NCBI GenBank assembly: GCA_039934475.1
Contig: JBDTMC010000061.1
Location: 1 to 24,065 of the forward strand
Source of the DNA: JBDTMC01 sp039934475
GTDB lineage: Bacteria > Acidobacteriota > Terriglobia > Bryobacterales > Bryobacteraceae
Direction of reading: 5' to 3'
Length of the DNA: 24,065 nucleotides
Positions 1 to 6,966 of this stretch are shown piece after piece. Under the pieces are notes generated by a model that worked only from the letters and a program-made list of their open reading frames with translations, ran no database searches and was not told where the DNA came from. Each line of letters opens with the position of its first letter. Position 1 is the first letter of the stretch. A program made the position numbers and the translations under genes.

Positions 1-371
1 TGGCTAAAGGGCAGTTCGCCCCCCTCCACGGCGCGTAATGAGACAACAATCTCATTTACTCTGCTCGACAGCAGACGGCGGTAGCGGTCCAGAGGCACAG
101 CGCCGTTTGACGTCAACTTAATATACAGACCCTTCCCACCGGCATAGTTCACAATCTCATCGAAGTCATCGCGCAGAAGAGGTTCGCCGCCACCGCAGAT
201 GCTAATCACCGCGACGCCACGCCGGTCCAGCCCATCAACCACTCGCTTCATCCCATCAGTTTTCAGCCCACCGTGCGGAGTGTCTTTGGCGGTGAACGCC
301 AACCGCGCCACATAAGGGCGATCCCTGAGCAGAATGTTCCGAAGCGTCCGCCAGATAAATTTGCCTGACAT
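1..371 (-). CDS. Radical-SAM-like protein lacking the Cys cluster motif, partial (N-terminus only)
   Basis: Reading the minus strand from ATG at 371 gives an open frame of 123 codons that runs off the window, so the C-terminus is missing. A GAGAGG ribosome binding site lies about 6 nt before the ATG. The N-terminal half of a radical SAM barrel is recognisable: a basic leader, a first strand ending LAFTAK (residues 24-29), then helix, ISICGGGEPLLR (the GGEP motif that contacts SAM, about residue 60-70), then KLTSNG and a strand IVVSLR. In the family, LAFT is normally followed directly by CxxxCxxC, which binds the 4Fe-4S cluster. Here it is followed by DTPHGG, and the only cysteine in the visible part is next to GGGEP. 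It looks like an in-frame loss of roughly 10-14 residues. It may be a degenerate or inactive paralogue, or rely on cysteines beyond the edge. The fold call is confident; activity is doubtful. Confidence 0.7.
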   Translation of the reverse strand, partial: MSGKFIWRTLRNILLRDRPYVARLAFTAKDTPHGGLKTDGMKRVVDGLDRRGVAVISICGGGEPLLRDDFDEIVNYAGGKGLYIKLTSNGAVPLDRYRRLLSSRVNEIVVSLRAVEGGELPFS

Positions 372-447
372 TGTAAACCTCTCGAACTCCTTCACTTACA
401 CAGTAAGGCTGGCCGGTACCTGGTGTTGTCGGGAGAAAGCGAAGAAT

Positions 448-466
448 TTGTCAAGAAATTGTCAAG
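448..466. repeat. Tandem TTGTCAAG direct repeat, 11-bp period
   Basis: TTGTCAAG occurs at 448-455 and again at 459-466 in the gap between the divergent genes starting at 371 (-) and 587 (+). On the minus strand each copy contains a perfect TTGACA box, so either could be a -35 element for the radical-SAM-like gene, although no good -10 sits 17 nt downstream. One helical turn between copies also fits a regulator binding a direct repeat. The repeat is seen; the role is inferred. Confidence 0.4.
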
Positions 467-586
467 GGAGTGATGATTCGTCCATTTCCGCCGGCCTGAC
501 AATTTCCAGACAAACAGATGGCGTAAGGCTGACAACCCGCCGGGCTCACCAACCGTACTCTGTGATTGAAAGTTTGGAGAAGACTA

Positions 587-1051
587 ATGAAAACGAAATT
601 GTTTTTGATGATTTTCGCCCTCGCGTCCGTGGCTGCGGCGCAAAGCTCGAACGGCTACGTCTTCGTGGCGCCGGGCGGGGTTTCCTGCTGCGGCCACACG
701 CAATCGACAGTACATGCAGGGGGCGGGGGTGAGGCCATCTTATGGAAGGGACTCGGAGCCGGAGCGGAGGTGGGCGGCATGGGTCCCACGCAGTATCTTT
801 CCGAGTCCTTCGGCGTGTTCTCCGCCAACGGCTACTACCACCTGCTGCGCGGTAAGCACCGCAAGCTGGACCCGTTTGTTACCGGCGGCTACACACTCTT
901 CTTCCGCGAAGGAGCTGCCAGCCTGGGCAACTTCGGCGCCGGGGTCAACTACTGGTTCTCGAAACACGTCGGGTTGCGGACGGAGTTTCGCGATCACGTC
1001 TACATCACCGATCACTACTGGGGATTCCGTTTCGGCGTGGCGTTCCGCTAG
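587..1051 (+). CDS. Small outer-membrane beta-barrel protein
   Basis: The protein has 154 residues. The chosen start is ATG 587, which has GGAGA at 576-580 six bases upstream; an in-frame TTG at 566 would put seven charged residues in front of the signal peptide. Residues 1 to about 19 form a signal peptide ending AAAQ. The mature part has alternating glycine/aromatic strands (GLGAGAEVGG, GVFSANGYYHLL, PFVTGGYTLFF, FGAGVNYWF) and ends in WGFRFGVAFR, with the alternating hydrophobic pattern of the last strand of an outer-membrane barrel. This fits the OmpA/OMP_b-brl-type eight-stranded barrels of similar size. There is a CC pair near residue 35. It is the first gene of a run leading into a two-component system. 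The exact ligand or role cannot be told from sequence. Confidence 0.75.
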   Translation: MKTKLFLMIFALASVAAAQSSNGYVFVAPGGVSCCGHTQSTVHAGGGGEAILWKGLGAGAEVGGMGPTQYLSESFGVFSANGYYHLLRGKHRKLDPFVTGGYTLFFREGAASLGNFGAGVNYWFSKHVGLRTEFRDHVYITDHYWGFRFGVAFR

Positions 1052-1074
1052 CTTAGACTACAAACGGGAACCTG

Positions 1075-1896
1075 ATGCACGTACGAGTACAGGCCGGGAT
1101 TGCGGTGGCGCTGCTTTGCGCAGGGTATTGCTTCGCTGCGCCACCTGCTGAGCCTCCGCGTACAGGCGGCCCGCGGCCGGAGACTGTTCAGGCGTTTCTG
1201 CGCTACTCGCGGCAGGTGGAATCTCTTCTGGATTCGCGGCTGCGGGGAGAAGAAGGGTTCCTGTCGGCGTCCAAGGCGCAACAGCAGTCGCTTCGGGAAG
1301 GACGCATCCTGTGCGAGCCACGCAACAAAAAAGGCGAAATCGCCGTGCGGTCGGGCCTCATTCACGATTGGGTGGGCACGGTGTTTATTCCCGGCGTGAA
1401 CCTAGACCAGGTGCTCAAGCTCCTTGAAGACTACGACAACCACAAGAACACGTATCGTGCCGCAGTGATCGCTTCGCGAACGCTGGAGCATGACGGCAAC
1501 AATTTCCGGGTCTATTTGAGGATGGTGAAGCGCAAGGTGGCCACTGTGATTCTGGACACAGAGCACGAAGTTCGGTACCAGCGTGTCGATGCCATGCGCT
1601 GGCATAGCCGCTCGCACAGCACACGCATCCAGGAAGTGGAGCAAGGGGGGAAATCCAATGAACGGGTATTGCCGCCCGGCCGCGGTCACGGCTACCTGTG
1701 GGGGCTGAACAGTTATTGGATGATGTGGCAGAAGGATGGCGGCGTCTATTTGGAATGTGAAGTCCTGTCGTTGACCAGACCCGTTCCTGAGGGACTCGCG
1801 TGGCTGCTGAATCCGATTGTGCGGAGCCTCCCGCGCGACGCCTTGATCGGTACGCTGGAAGCCACGCGGACGGCGCTGGCGGGAGGTTCCCGATGA
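1075..1896 (+). CDS. Secreted START/SRPBCC-like protein
   Basis: This is a 273-residue protein with an N-terminal signal peptide (about residues 1-21, ending GYCFA). After a basic helical stretch (about 35-75) comes a region resembling the START/SRPBCC lipid-binding fold: VGTVFIPGVNLDQVLKLLEDYDNHKNTY, then strands with FRVYLRMVKRK, LDTEHEVRY and YLECEVLSLTR, and a long C-terminal helix from about residue 235. DYDNHKNTY resembles the 'D(Y)xxx' helix of coenzyme-Q-binding and START proteins. In that fold a cavity holds a lipid or other hydrophobic ligand; the ligand here is unknown. The stop overlaps the histidine kinase start by four bases (ATGA at 1893-1896), so the two are probably translationally coupled. 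The protein could therefore act in the periplasm as a ligand partner or accessory of the sensor. That link is inference. Confidence 0.65.
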   Translation: MHVRVQAGIAVALLCAGYCFAAPPAEPPRTGGPRPETVQAFLRYSRQVESLLDSRLRGEEGFLSASKAQQQSLREGRILCEPRNKKGEIAVRSGLIHDWVGTVFIPGVNLDQVLKLLEDYDNHKNTYRAAVIASRTLEHDGNNFRVYLRMVKRKVATVILDTEHEVRYQRVDAMRWHSRSHSTRIQEVEQGGKSNERVLPPGRGHGYLWGLNSYWMMWQKDGGVYLECEVLSLTRPVPEGLAWLLNPIVRSLPRDALIGTLEATRTALAGGSR

Positions 1897-3776
1897 TCGG
1901 CGGAGGATACCGCCGGCAAGTCCTTCTCTTTCTCGGAGCGATTTGTATTCCCTACGCCGTCCTCATCGTGCTGAGCGTTCGGGGAGTGAGGCAGGACAGC
2001 GACCTGCGTGAGAAGCGGCAGCTGGTGGAACGTGTGGCGGCGGCGCGGACGCATTTGCTGGAGCGTTTGGAAACCATCCGCCGCGGGGAAACGCGGAATG
2101 ACTTGAAACCCGGCGAATCCTATCGCTTCCCGGAGGTTGTGTTGGTGGCGCGCGTCAGTGACGGTAAGCTGCTTCTGCCGTGGGAGACTGACCCGGTTGC
2201 GAAGCAAAACAAAGACGAACTGGCGTCCCCTTCGTTCGCAACCGTGGTGCGCCAGTGCGAACAGGCTGAATTTTCGACGCCCGGCGTAAGCAGCACCGCC
2301 GCCTGTTCGGAGCGCGCGCTGGCAGTGGCGACGTCCCCGGTTCAGAAGGCCTATGCACGAATGCTGAGCGCCCGGTTGTCAGACGCGGCCGGACGCCACG
2401 GCAAGGCTTTGGAAGAGATGGAATCCCTGTTGGACGGTCCCGCCAGTCTCACAGACGAGGATGGCGTACCGTTCCAGTTGTACGCTGTGCAACGGTTAAT
2501 TCAGGCCGGGCGTGCGTCCGGGAAGGTTTTGGATAGTTTCAAAGCGGCAGTGCTGGCGCGGCCGTGGGCTTCGCCGGCTGCCTGCTATCAGGTGAAGCTG
2601 ATTGCCGACCGGCTGTCCGCAAGCGCGGTCTCCGCCGAACTCCAGCCGCGGATTGCCGCACTGATCCGCCTTAGTGAGCAAGCGGAGGCGCTGGCGGTGG
2701 ATTGGGCACGCCTCGGGCTGCGCCCGCAAAGCAAGGCGTGGATCAGCTACGGCGACGACCCGTGGCTGGTGGGCTTTCTGCCAGATGGCGCGACCGTGAT
2801 TGCGGTGTGGCAGAAAGACGCGGCCGCGCCCGTGGAGGCGGCCAACGCGGTACGTTTTGTGGATACTCGCGTTGCCAACAGCGAACCGCTTGGCGAGGCG
2901 TTTCCGGGGATACGCATCATCGCGGCGGCAACCACAGGCCTGCCCTCACGAAACGACGACACCTTCGAGCGACGCCTCTACTACTTCGCGCTGCTGCTGG
3001 TGGCCGCGTCGACCATCTTCGGCGGTTGGCTGTTGTGGCGGGATCTGCGGCGCGAGGTAGTGGTGTCGAAGCTGCGCTCGCAGTTTGTCTCCAGCGTGTC
3101 CCATGAGTTGAAGACGCCGTTGACGTCCATCCGGATGCTGGCTGAGACGTTGCAACTCGGCCGTGTGACCGATGAGGCAACGCAAGCGGAATACCTGGAG
3201 ACGATCACCAACGAATGCCAGCGGCTCTCGCGGCTGGTGGACGACGTACTGTTGTTTTCCAAGATGGAGCAGGGTAAAAAGTCGTATCGCCTGCGTCCGG
3301 TCCACGTGGAGAACGTCGTCAACGATGCCGTACGCGCCTTGGAATACCCACTGCGGAGCGAGGGCTTCTGTCTGCGCACGCGCGTGGAGAATCCGCTGCC
3401 CCTGGTGCGTGCCGACGCCGATGCCTTGCAACAGGCTTTGCTCAACCTCTTGTCGAATGCCATGAAGTACTCCGCAGACGCCCGCAACATCGACCTCGAC
3501 GTAAAACGAGAGGACAGTCGCATCGTCCTCCGAGTCACTGACCATGGCGTGGGCATTCCGCGCGACGAGCAAGCTCGTATCTTCGAGAAATTCTATCGCG
3601 CCCCCACCGCGGAGAACCAGACGATTCCCGGTACCGGCCTCGGGCTGGCGCTGGTAGCGCAGATCGCAAAAGCTCACGGAGGGCGCGTGGCGGTGGAGAG
3701 CGCCGTGGGCAAAGGAAGCACATTTTCGCTGTTTGTACCGCTGGAGGAAGATCATGAGTCTCATCCTGGTGATTGA
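1893..3776 (+). CDS. Membrane sensor histidine kinase with large periplasmic domain
   Basis: The start is ATG 1893, inside the ATGA overlap with the previous gene; a longer frame from 1800 would overlap that gene by almost 100 bases. The product has 627 residues. TM1 is about residues 9-28 and TM2 about 362-382, leaving some 330 residues outside the membrane. This sensor region is largely helical (for example about 150-185 with KAYARML and KALEEMESLL, TPR-like) and matches no sensor domain I recognise. The cytoplasmic part has HisKA with the phospho-acceptor His404 in SHELKTP. It is followed by HATPase_c motifs: N box NLLSNAMKYS, G1 DHGVGIP, F box FEKFY and G2 GTGLGLALV. It autophosphorylates and should pass phosphate to the regulator encoded next, whose start lies inside this gene. 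No HAMP domain is obvious. Confidence 0.9.
   Translation: MIGGGYRRQVLLFLGAICIPYAVLIVLSVRGVRQDSDLREKRQLVERVAAARTHLLERLETIRRGETRNDLKPGESYRFPEVVLVARVSDGKLLLPWETDPVAKQNKDELASPSFATVVRQCEQAEFSTPGVSSTAACSERALAVATSPVQKAYARMLSARLSDAAGRHGKALEEMESLLDGPASLTDEDGVPFQLYAVQRLIQAGRASGKVLDSFKAAVLARPWASPAACYQVKLIADRLSASAVSAELQPRIAALIRLSEQAEALAVDWARLGLRPQSKAWISYGDDPWLVGFLPDGATVIAVWQKDAAAPVEAANAVRFVDTRVANSEPLGEAFPGIRIIAAATTGLPSRNDDTFERRLYYFALLLVAASTIFGGWLLWRDLRREVVVSKLRSQFVSSVSHELKTPLTSIRMLAETLQLGRVTDEATQAEYLETITNECQRLSRLVDDVLLFSKMEQGKKSYRLRPVHVENVVNDAVRALEYPLRSEGFCLRTRVENPLPLVRADADALQQALLNLLSNAMKYSADARNIDLDVKREDSRIVLRVTDHGVGIPRDEQARIFEKFYRAPTAENQTIPGTGLGLALVAQIAKAHGGRVAVESAVGKGSTFSLFVPLEEDHESHPGD
3743..3747 (+). 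promoter_or_regulatory. Ribosome binding site deciding the regulator start
   Basis: GGAGG lies six bases before ATG 3754, inside the 3' end of the kinase gene. It favours that start over the upstream in-frame start at 3733. Confidence 0.75.
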
Positions 3777-4440
3777 AGACGACCCGGCTATTTTGCGCGG
3801 ACTCTCCGACAACTTGAAGTTCGAATCGTACGAGGTTCTCAGCGCCACCGACGGCGAAGCCGGATACAAGCTGCTGCGCGATAAGAAGCCAGACCTCCTT
3901 GTGCTGGACTTGATGCTGCCGAAGCTGAGCGGGTATGAGATCTGCCGCAAGGCGCGCGCTTCAGGCATCCAAACACCGATCCTGATGTTGACCGCGCGCG
4001 GCGAGGAGGCGGACCGCGTGCTCGGACTGGATCTGGGCGCTGACGACTACATGGCCAAGCCGTTTTCCATACGAGAACTGCTGGCGCGCGTGCGGGCGCT
4101 GCTACGCCGGGCTCAACCTCCGAAGGTGTTGCCGGATGAATTACGGTTCGCCGATGTGGTGGCCGATTTTCGATCTTACGTGGCTACCAAGGGCGGCCAT
4201 GCAGTGGAATTGACTCGTAAGGAGTTTCAGGTGCTGCGTTACCTTGCTTCCCGCAGCGGCGAAGTCGTTTCCCGGGAGGAATTGCTGAATGAAGTCTGGG
4301 GCTATGAGAACTACCCGACTACACGCACGGTGGACAACCACATCGCGACCCTAAGGGCGAAGCTGGAACCGGGCGTTGCGGAGCCGCGGTACCTGAAAAC
4401 CGTGCATGGCGTAGGGTATCGATTTACCGCTGAAGAGTAG
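3754..4440 (+). CDS. OmpR/PhoB-family response regulator
   Basis: The protein has 228 residues. The receiver domain (1 to about 118) has the acidic pair Asp9-Asp10, phospho-acceptor Asp52 in LVLDLMLP, the Thr of MLTARG near 80 and the Lys of MAKPF near 102, so all catalytic positions are present. The C-terminal winged helix-turn-helix (about 130-226) has the PhoB/OmpR pattern ELTRKEFQVLRYLASRSG, REELLNEVWGY, RTVDNHIATLRAKLE and KTVHGVGYRF. The start overlaps the kinase gene by 23 bases, so kinase and regulator are expected to be made together. It is a transcription factor acting in the cytoplasm. Targets are unknown, but the two envelope genes upstream are natural candidates for autoregulation. 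Confidence 0.95.
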   Translation: MSLILVIEDDPAILRGLSDNLKFESYEVLSATDGEAGYKLLRDKKPDLLVLDLMLPKLSGYEICRKARASGIQTPILMLTARGEEADRVLGLDLGADDYMAKPFSIRELLARVRALLRRAQPPKVLPDELRFADVVADFRSYVATKGGHAVELTRKEFQVLRYLASRSGEVVSREELLNEVWGYENYPTTRTVDNHIATLRAKLEPGVAEPRYLKTVHGVGYRFTAEE

Positions 4441-4453
4441 CGAATGTGGTGCG

Positions 4454-4483
4454 GGGGAGTGCGTTGGGCGTCACGCACTCCCC
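4454..4483. terminator. Hairpin between convergent genes
   Basis: GGGGAGTGCGT (4454-4464) and ACGCACTCCCC (4473-4483) are perfect 11-bp arms around an 8-base loop. It fills the 50-bp gap between the regulator (stop 4440, +) and the heme-motif barrel gene (stop 4491, -). There is no clear T-tract on either side, so it may stop transcription less efficiently or work with Rho. The position is right for a two-way terminator. Confidence 0.7.
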
Positions 4484-4490
4484 ATCCGCC

Positions 4491-5612
4491 TTAATTCACC
4501 GTCTTCAGCGCCAACTGCAGCGTCGCCGCCGGTGACCACCCGCCGGTCAACATGTTGCGTTGCATACGGAATCCGACGGTCACCGTCATTTGGCTGCGCA
4601 GCCGCATGGCGAGTTCCACCTTCCCGGCCGTTAGACTTTCGCGGTAGGGCCGGTCAATGGTAAGGCGCTCGCCAACCAGGGAACCCACCAGCCATTCGCG
4701 AAGAGCCCAAAACGGTTGGACGTAAGTGGCCTGCTGCCGGAATGACGGTGTGGAACCGAAAGTTCGGTCCGTGATGTCGTGCTCCGCCAGCACTCCCCAC
4801 TTGCCGAACCCAAGCCGCGTATAGGCCCCCATTAAACGGCGCTCGCCCTTCGCCGCCGACGCTCGCAGTACCGTCGCGCCGATAACGGTTCGCTGCTTCC
4901 CCAGCAGATCGAACTCAGCCAGCGTCCCGCCTCCGGTTTCGCGCTCGCCCACCGCCTCATGTCCGCCGGGTCCGAAGACAAACGGGGTGATCTGGTAGCG
5001 CTTCCCCCACCAGAACATCTTGATCTGCGTCGGATTGTCGTAATAGCCACCCCGGTTTCGGGATCGAATGTAGGATCCAAGGTCCGGCACGTAGACCCCG
5101 GTCGGCAAGGCGTCGCGGCCCACGGCGAACTCCAGATTCTTCTTCGCTGGACGATACTGGAGCAGCGCCGAGACTATCATCGCCGTCCCGGGTATAAGCG
5201 CATGGTCATAGGCGCGGGACGGGCGCGGCGCGCCGATGTTCTCCCCCATGATGAGGGCCGAAAAACGGAAGCCCCCGCCGAGTTCGGTGGCGTTCCGGTA
5301 CATGAACCGGCTACGCGATACACCCACTACGGGTTGACCTGGACTAGTGCTGAGGACCTCCTGACCCACCATCCGGACATCCTGTGTGATGCGGCCTTGC
5401 CAACTCAAAAGCCGGGCGATCTCGTTGTCTGAAGGCTTATACTCGCCGCCCGCGAGGCTCTGTGCCTGGTCGATGCCCCGGCCATAGACGTTCAGCAACC
5501 CGCCGCCCTGGGGGGAGATATGGCAGGAGACACAGTTCGGGTACCCCAGGCGAATCATCGTGGGCAACGCCAAGGCCTGCATCGCGAACAGACCTAACAG
5601 AACCACCCTCAC
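4491..5612 (-). CDS. Outer-membrane barrel-like protein with one CxxCH heme motif
   Basis: The product has 373 residues if started at GTG 5612. This start has GGAGG (5620-5624) seven bases upstream and forms a GTGA overlap with the stop of the YceI gene. A longer open frame reaches 5858 but has no signal peptide and overlaps YceI deeply. Residues 1 to about 16 are a signal peptide (VVLLGLFAMQALAL). Then comes YPNCVSCHISPQGGGLLNVYGR, with the covalent heme c-binding CVSCH at 27-31. From about residue 65 to the end the sequence alternates polar and hydrophobic residues with many Gly, Tyr, Trp and Arg, as in a transmembrane beta-barrel of roughly 300 residues. The C-terminus is not aromatic. Proteins with an N-terminal 'CxxCHxxPxGGG' segment and a barrel-like body occur near cytochrome genes in other bacteria. 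Possible role: redox at the outer membrane. Confidence 0.6.
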   Translation of the reverse strand: MRVVLLGLFAMQALALPTMIRLGYPNCVSCHISPQGGGLLNVYGRGIDQAQSLAGGEYKPSDNEIARLLSWQGRITQDVRMVGQEVLSTSPGQPVVGVSRSRFMYRNATELGGGFRFSALIMGENIGAPRPSRAYDHALIPGTAMIVSALLQYRPAKKNLEFAVGRDALPTGVYVPDLGSYIRSRNRGGYYDNPTQIKMFWWGKRYQITPFVFGPGGHEAVGERETGGGTLAEFDLLGKQRTVIGATVLRASAAKGERRLMGAYTRLGFGKWGVLAEHDITDRTFGSTPSFRQQATYVQPFWALREWLVGSLVGERLTIDRPYRESLTAGKVELAMRLRSQMTVTVGFRMQRNMLTGGWSPAATLQLALKTVN

Positions 5613-6295
5613 CGGGGCACCTCCAGTGCCGCAGCCTGAGTTGCCTCCTTGGCCACAAACTCGAGGTGGAACTTCACTTCGTCGGCCGCCTTCACACCAA
5701 ACTGCGAAGGCCGTTCGATGCCGTAGTCGCTCAATTTCACCATGGCATCGGCCGCCGCCCGATAAGCGGCCGTGGCGCCACCCTCGCGGCGCACCTTCAA
5801 GGTTGTTTGAAACGGCCGTTCCACGCCGCGAATGGTGAGCGTCCCTGTAACCGGGCACTGGTTCTCTTTGCCCTTGGCGACGCGGCAGGTGAGATTGGCG
5901 CCGCGGAATCGGACATCGGGGACTTGTCCATCGCCGGATGTGAAAATGTACTTCCGCATGTGCTCGTCGCGAAGGCCCATACCCGTACTCAACGTGCTGA
6001 CGGGCAGCCAGGCGCTTACGTCTTCCAGCACTAGTTCCTCATCGGCTTGCCGCAATCGAACTTGTGCTTTGAGAGCAGCGGATTTCCCATGAACGGTAAC
6101 GGCGGAGATATTGGTGGTAGCGTCGAATGACACAGTCCCCGCCTCCACCTGAATCTGTGTCGGCTTATTCAAGTCGGCCGCGGCTAAGGGCGTCGCCCAG
6201 AGAACTACGGCCAGGTAACACGCAGTTAGGGAGACCGATTGAAGGGTTCTCCCGTAGTTTGTATCGATACATCCCGGTTGATTGAGAGCGGACAT
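5609..6295 (-). CDS. YceI-family periplasmic protein
   Basis: The product has 228 residues. ATG 6295 has AGGAGA (6301-6306 on the plus strand) five or six bases upstream. The N-terminus has a signal peptide (about 18-40, ending PLAAAD). The mature part is one YceI/lipocalin-like barrel: VSFDATTNISAVTVHGKS, LEDVSAWLPVSTLSTGMGLRDEHMRKYI, VRFRG, VTGTLTIRGVERPF, KLSDYGIERPSQFGVKAADEVKFHLEF. The pattern 'LxTGxxxRDxHM...' and 'GxLTxxGvxxp' are family hallmarks. YceI-type proteins bind isoprenoid chains such as quinones or polyisoprenoids in the periplasm. It is coupled by a 4-bp overlap to the CxxCH barrel gene, so the two probably work together; a redox or quinone-linked role is inference. Confidence 0.9.
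   Translation of the reverse strand: MSALNQPGCIDTNYGRTLQSVSLTACYLAVVLWATPLAAADLNKPTQIQVEAGTVSFDATTNISAVTVHGKSAALKAQVRLRQADEELVLEDVSAWLPVSTLSTGMGLRDEHMRKYIFTSGDGQVPDVRFRGANLTCRVAKGKENQCPVTGTLTIRGVERPFQTTLKVRREGGATAAYRAAADAMVKLSDYGIERPSQFGVKAADEVKFHLEFVAKEATQAAALEVPR
5620..5624 (-). promoter_or_regulatory. Ribosome binding site for a GTG start
   Basis: GGAGG on the minus strand, seven bases before GTG 5612, within the last codons of the YceI gene. It decides the start of the heme-motif barrel protein. Confidence 0.7.
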
Positions 6296-6332
6296 ACACT
6301 TCTCCTATAGTTGTTTTTGACTGTGGCGTGAG

Positions 6333-6378
6333 AAGCGTTAGAGGCTTGAAAAGCGGGACTTACAGAAAAGCGTTAGAG
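6333..6378. repeat. Direct repeat AAGCGTTAGAG, two copies 35 bp apart
   Basis: Identical 11-mers lie at 6333-6343 and 6368-6378, upstream of the YceI gene (start 6295, -); the far copy covers the stop codon of the next gene upstream (6373-6375). The start-to-start distance of 35 bp is a little over three helical turns. They may be binding sites for a regulator of the YceI/heme-barrel pair. The repeat is seen; the function is inferred. Confidence 0.45.
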
Positions 6379-6966
6379 AGCGACAGAAAACTTCAAGCTG
6401 ACACGGGGCTCATAAGCACCGTTCGATCTGAGAACGATGTTATGGGCCAAGGTGGCCATCAGTAGGACTACCCGGTCTTCCATATCTTCCATCGGGACAT
6501 TCTGATCGAACTGGCGAAACAACGCATGGGCGAGCGCCTTATGGTCTCGCATGCTCACATCTCGTACGTTTCGAACCAGAACCTCCAGCAAATACGCTTC
6601 GGTCAGATCCTCGAAGCGTTCCTTGAGACCGGCAATCGTGGCGGCCTGGGCGGCGATTCCGGAACGAATGGGAGTGCCATCTTGCGCCACGAAAACGCCA
6701 GCCTGCAACATGGCGTTGGCGACAGCCTTGGACGCCACTTCCCAACTCGAGCATTCCAGTCCCTTTTGGGCAGCCTCTTTCTCAGCGACTTCGGCGGCCC
6801 GGCGGGTAAGCCTGTACAGAATTAGCGGACTTCCCTCCGCGTTGGCAGCCGCAACCGTTTGTTCGACGACGCGAAACAACAGATCCCGGGGACGCTTTTC
6901 CGAATAGATAAAGTGTTCTCGAAGGCAATTGACCATCTGACTTGACCGTGTGACTCGCTGTTGCAT
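6373..6966 (-). CDS. Hypothetical helical cytoplasmic protein
   Basis: I do not recognise this 197-residue protein. ATG 6966 is chosen because GGAG (6973-6976 on the plus strand) lies six bases upstream; a TTG four codons earlier would overlap that site. There is no signal peptide and no membrane segment. Predicted content is mostly alpha-helix: LLFRVVEQTVAAANAEG, LYRLTRRAAEVAEKEAAQKG, SSWEVASKAVANAMLQAGVF, AAQAATIAGLKERFEDLTEAY, HKALAHALFRQFD, and EDRVVLLMATLAHNIVL. The single patch SWEVASKAVANAMLQAGVFVAQDGTPI could be a winged-helix-like segment, but this is weak. The gene and its upstream gap look less GC-rich than the neighbours. It lies 77 bp upstream of YceI and may share its transcript or control it; neither is shown. 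Confidence 0.7.
   Translation of the reverse strand: MQQRVTRSSQMVNCLREHFIYSEKRPRDLLFRVVEQTVAAANAEGSPLILYRLTRRAAEVAEKEAAQKGLECSSWEVASKAVANAMLQAGVFVAQDGTPIRSGIAAQAATIAGLKERFEDLTEAYLLEVLVRNVRDVSMRDHKALAHALFRQFDQNVPMEDMEDRVVLLMATLAHNIVLRSNGAYEPRVSLKFSVAL

Noticed and set aside
1800..1892. Longer start for the histidine kinase
   Set aside because: It would overlap the START-like gene by 97 bp and add a non-membrane leader; ATG 1893 gives TM1 at the right place and the ATGA overlap.
2946..3968. Long antisense open frame opposite the kinase and regulator genes
   Set aside because: It lies opposite clear HisKA/HATPase and receiver motifs, has no signal or domain of its own, and is typical of high-GC shadow frames.
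5613..5858. N-terminal extension of the heme-motif barrel protein
   Set aside because: It would overlap the YceI gene by 250 bp and hide the signal peptide; GTG 5612 has a ribosome binding site and the coupled GTGA junction.
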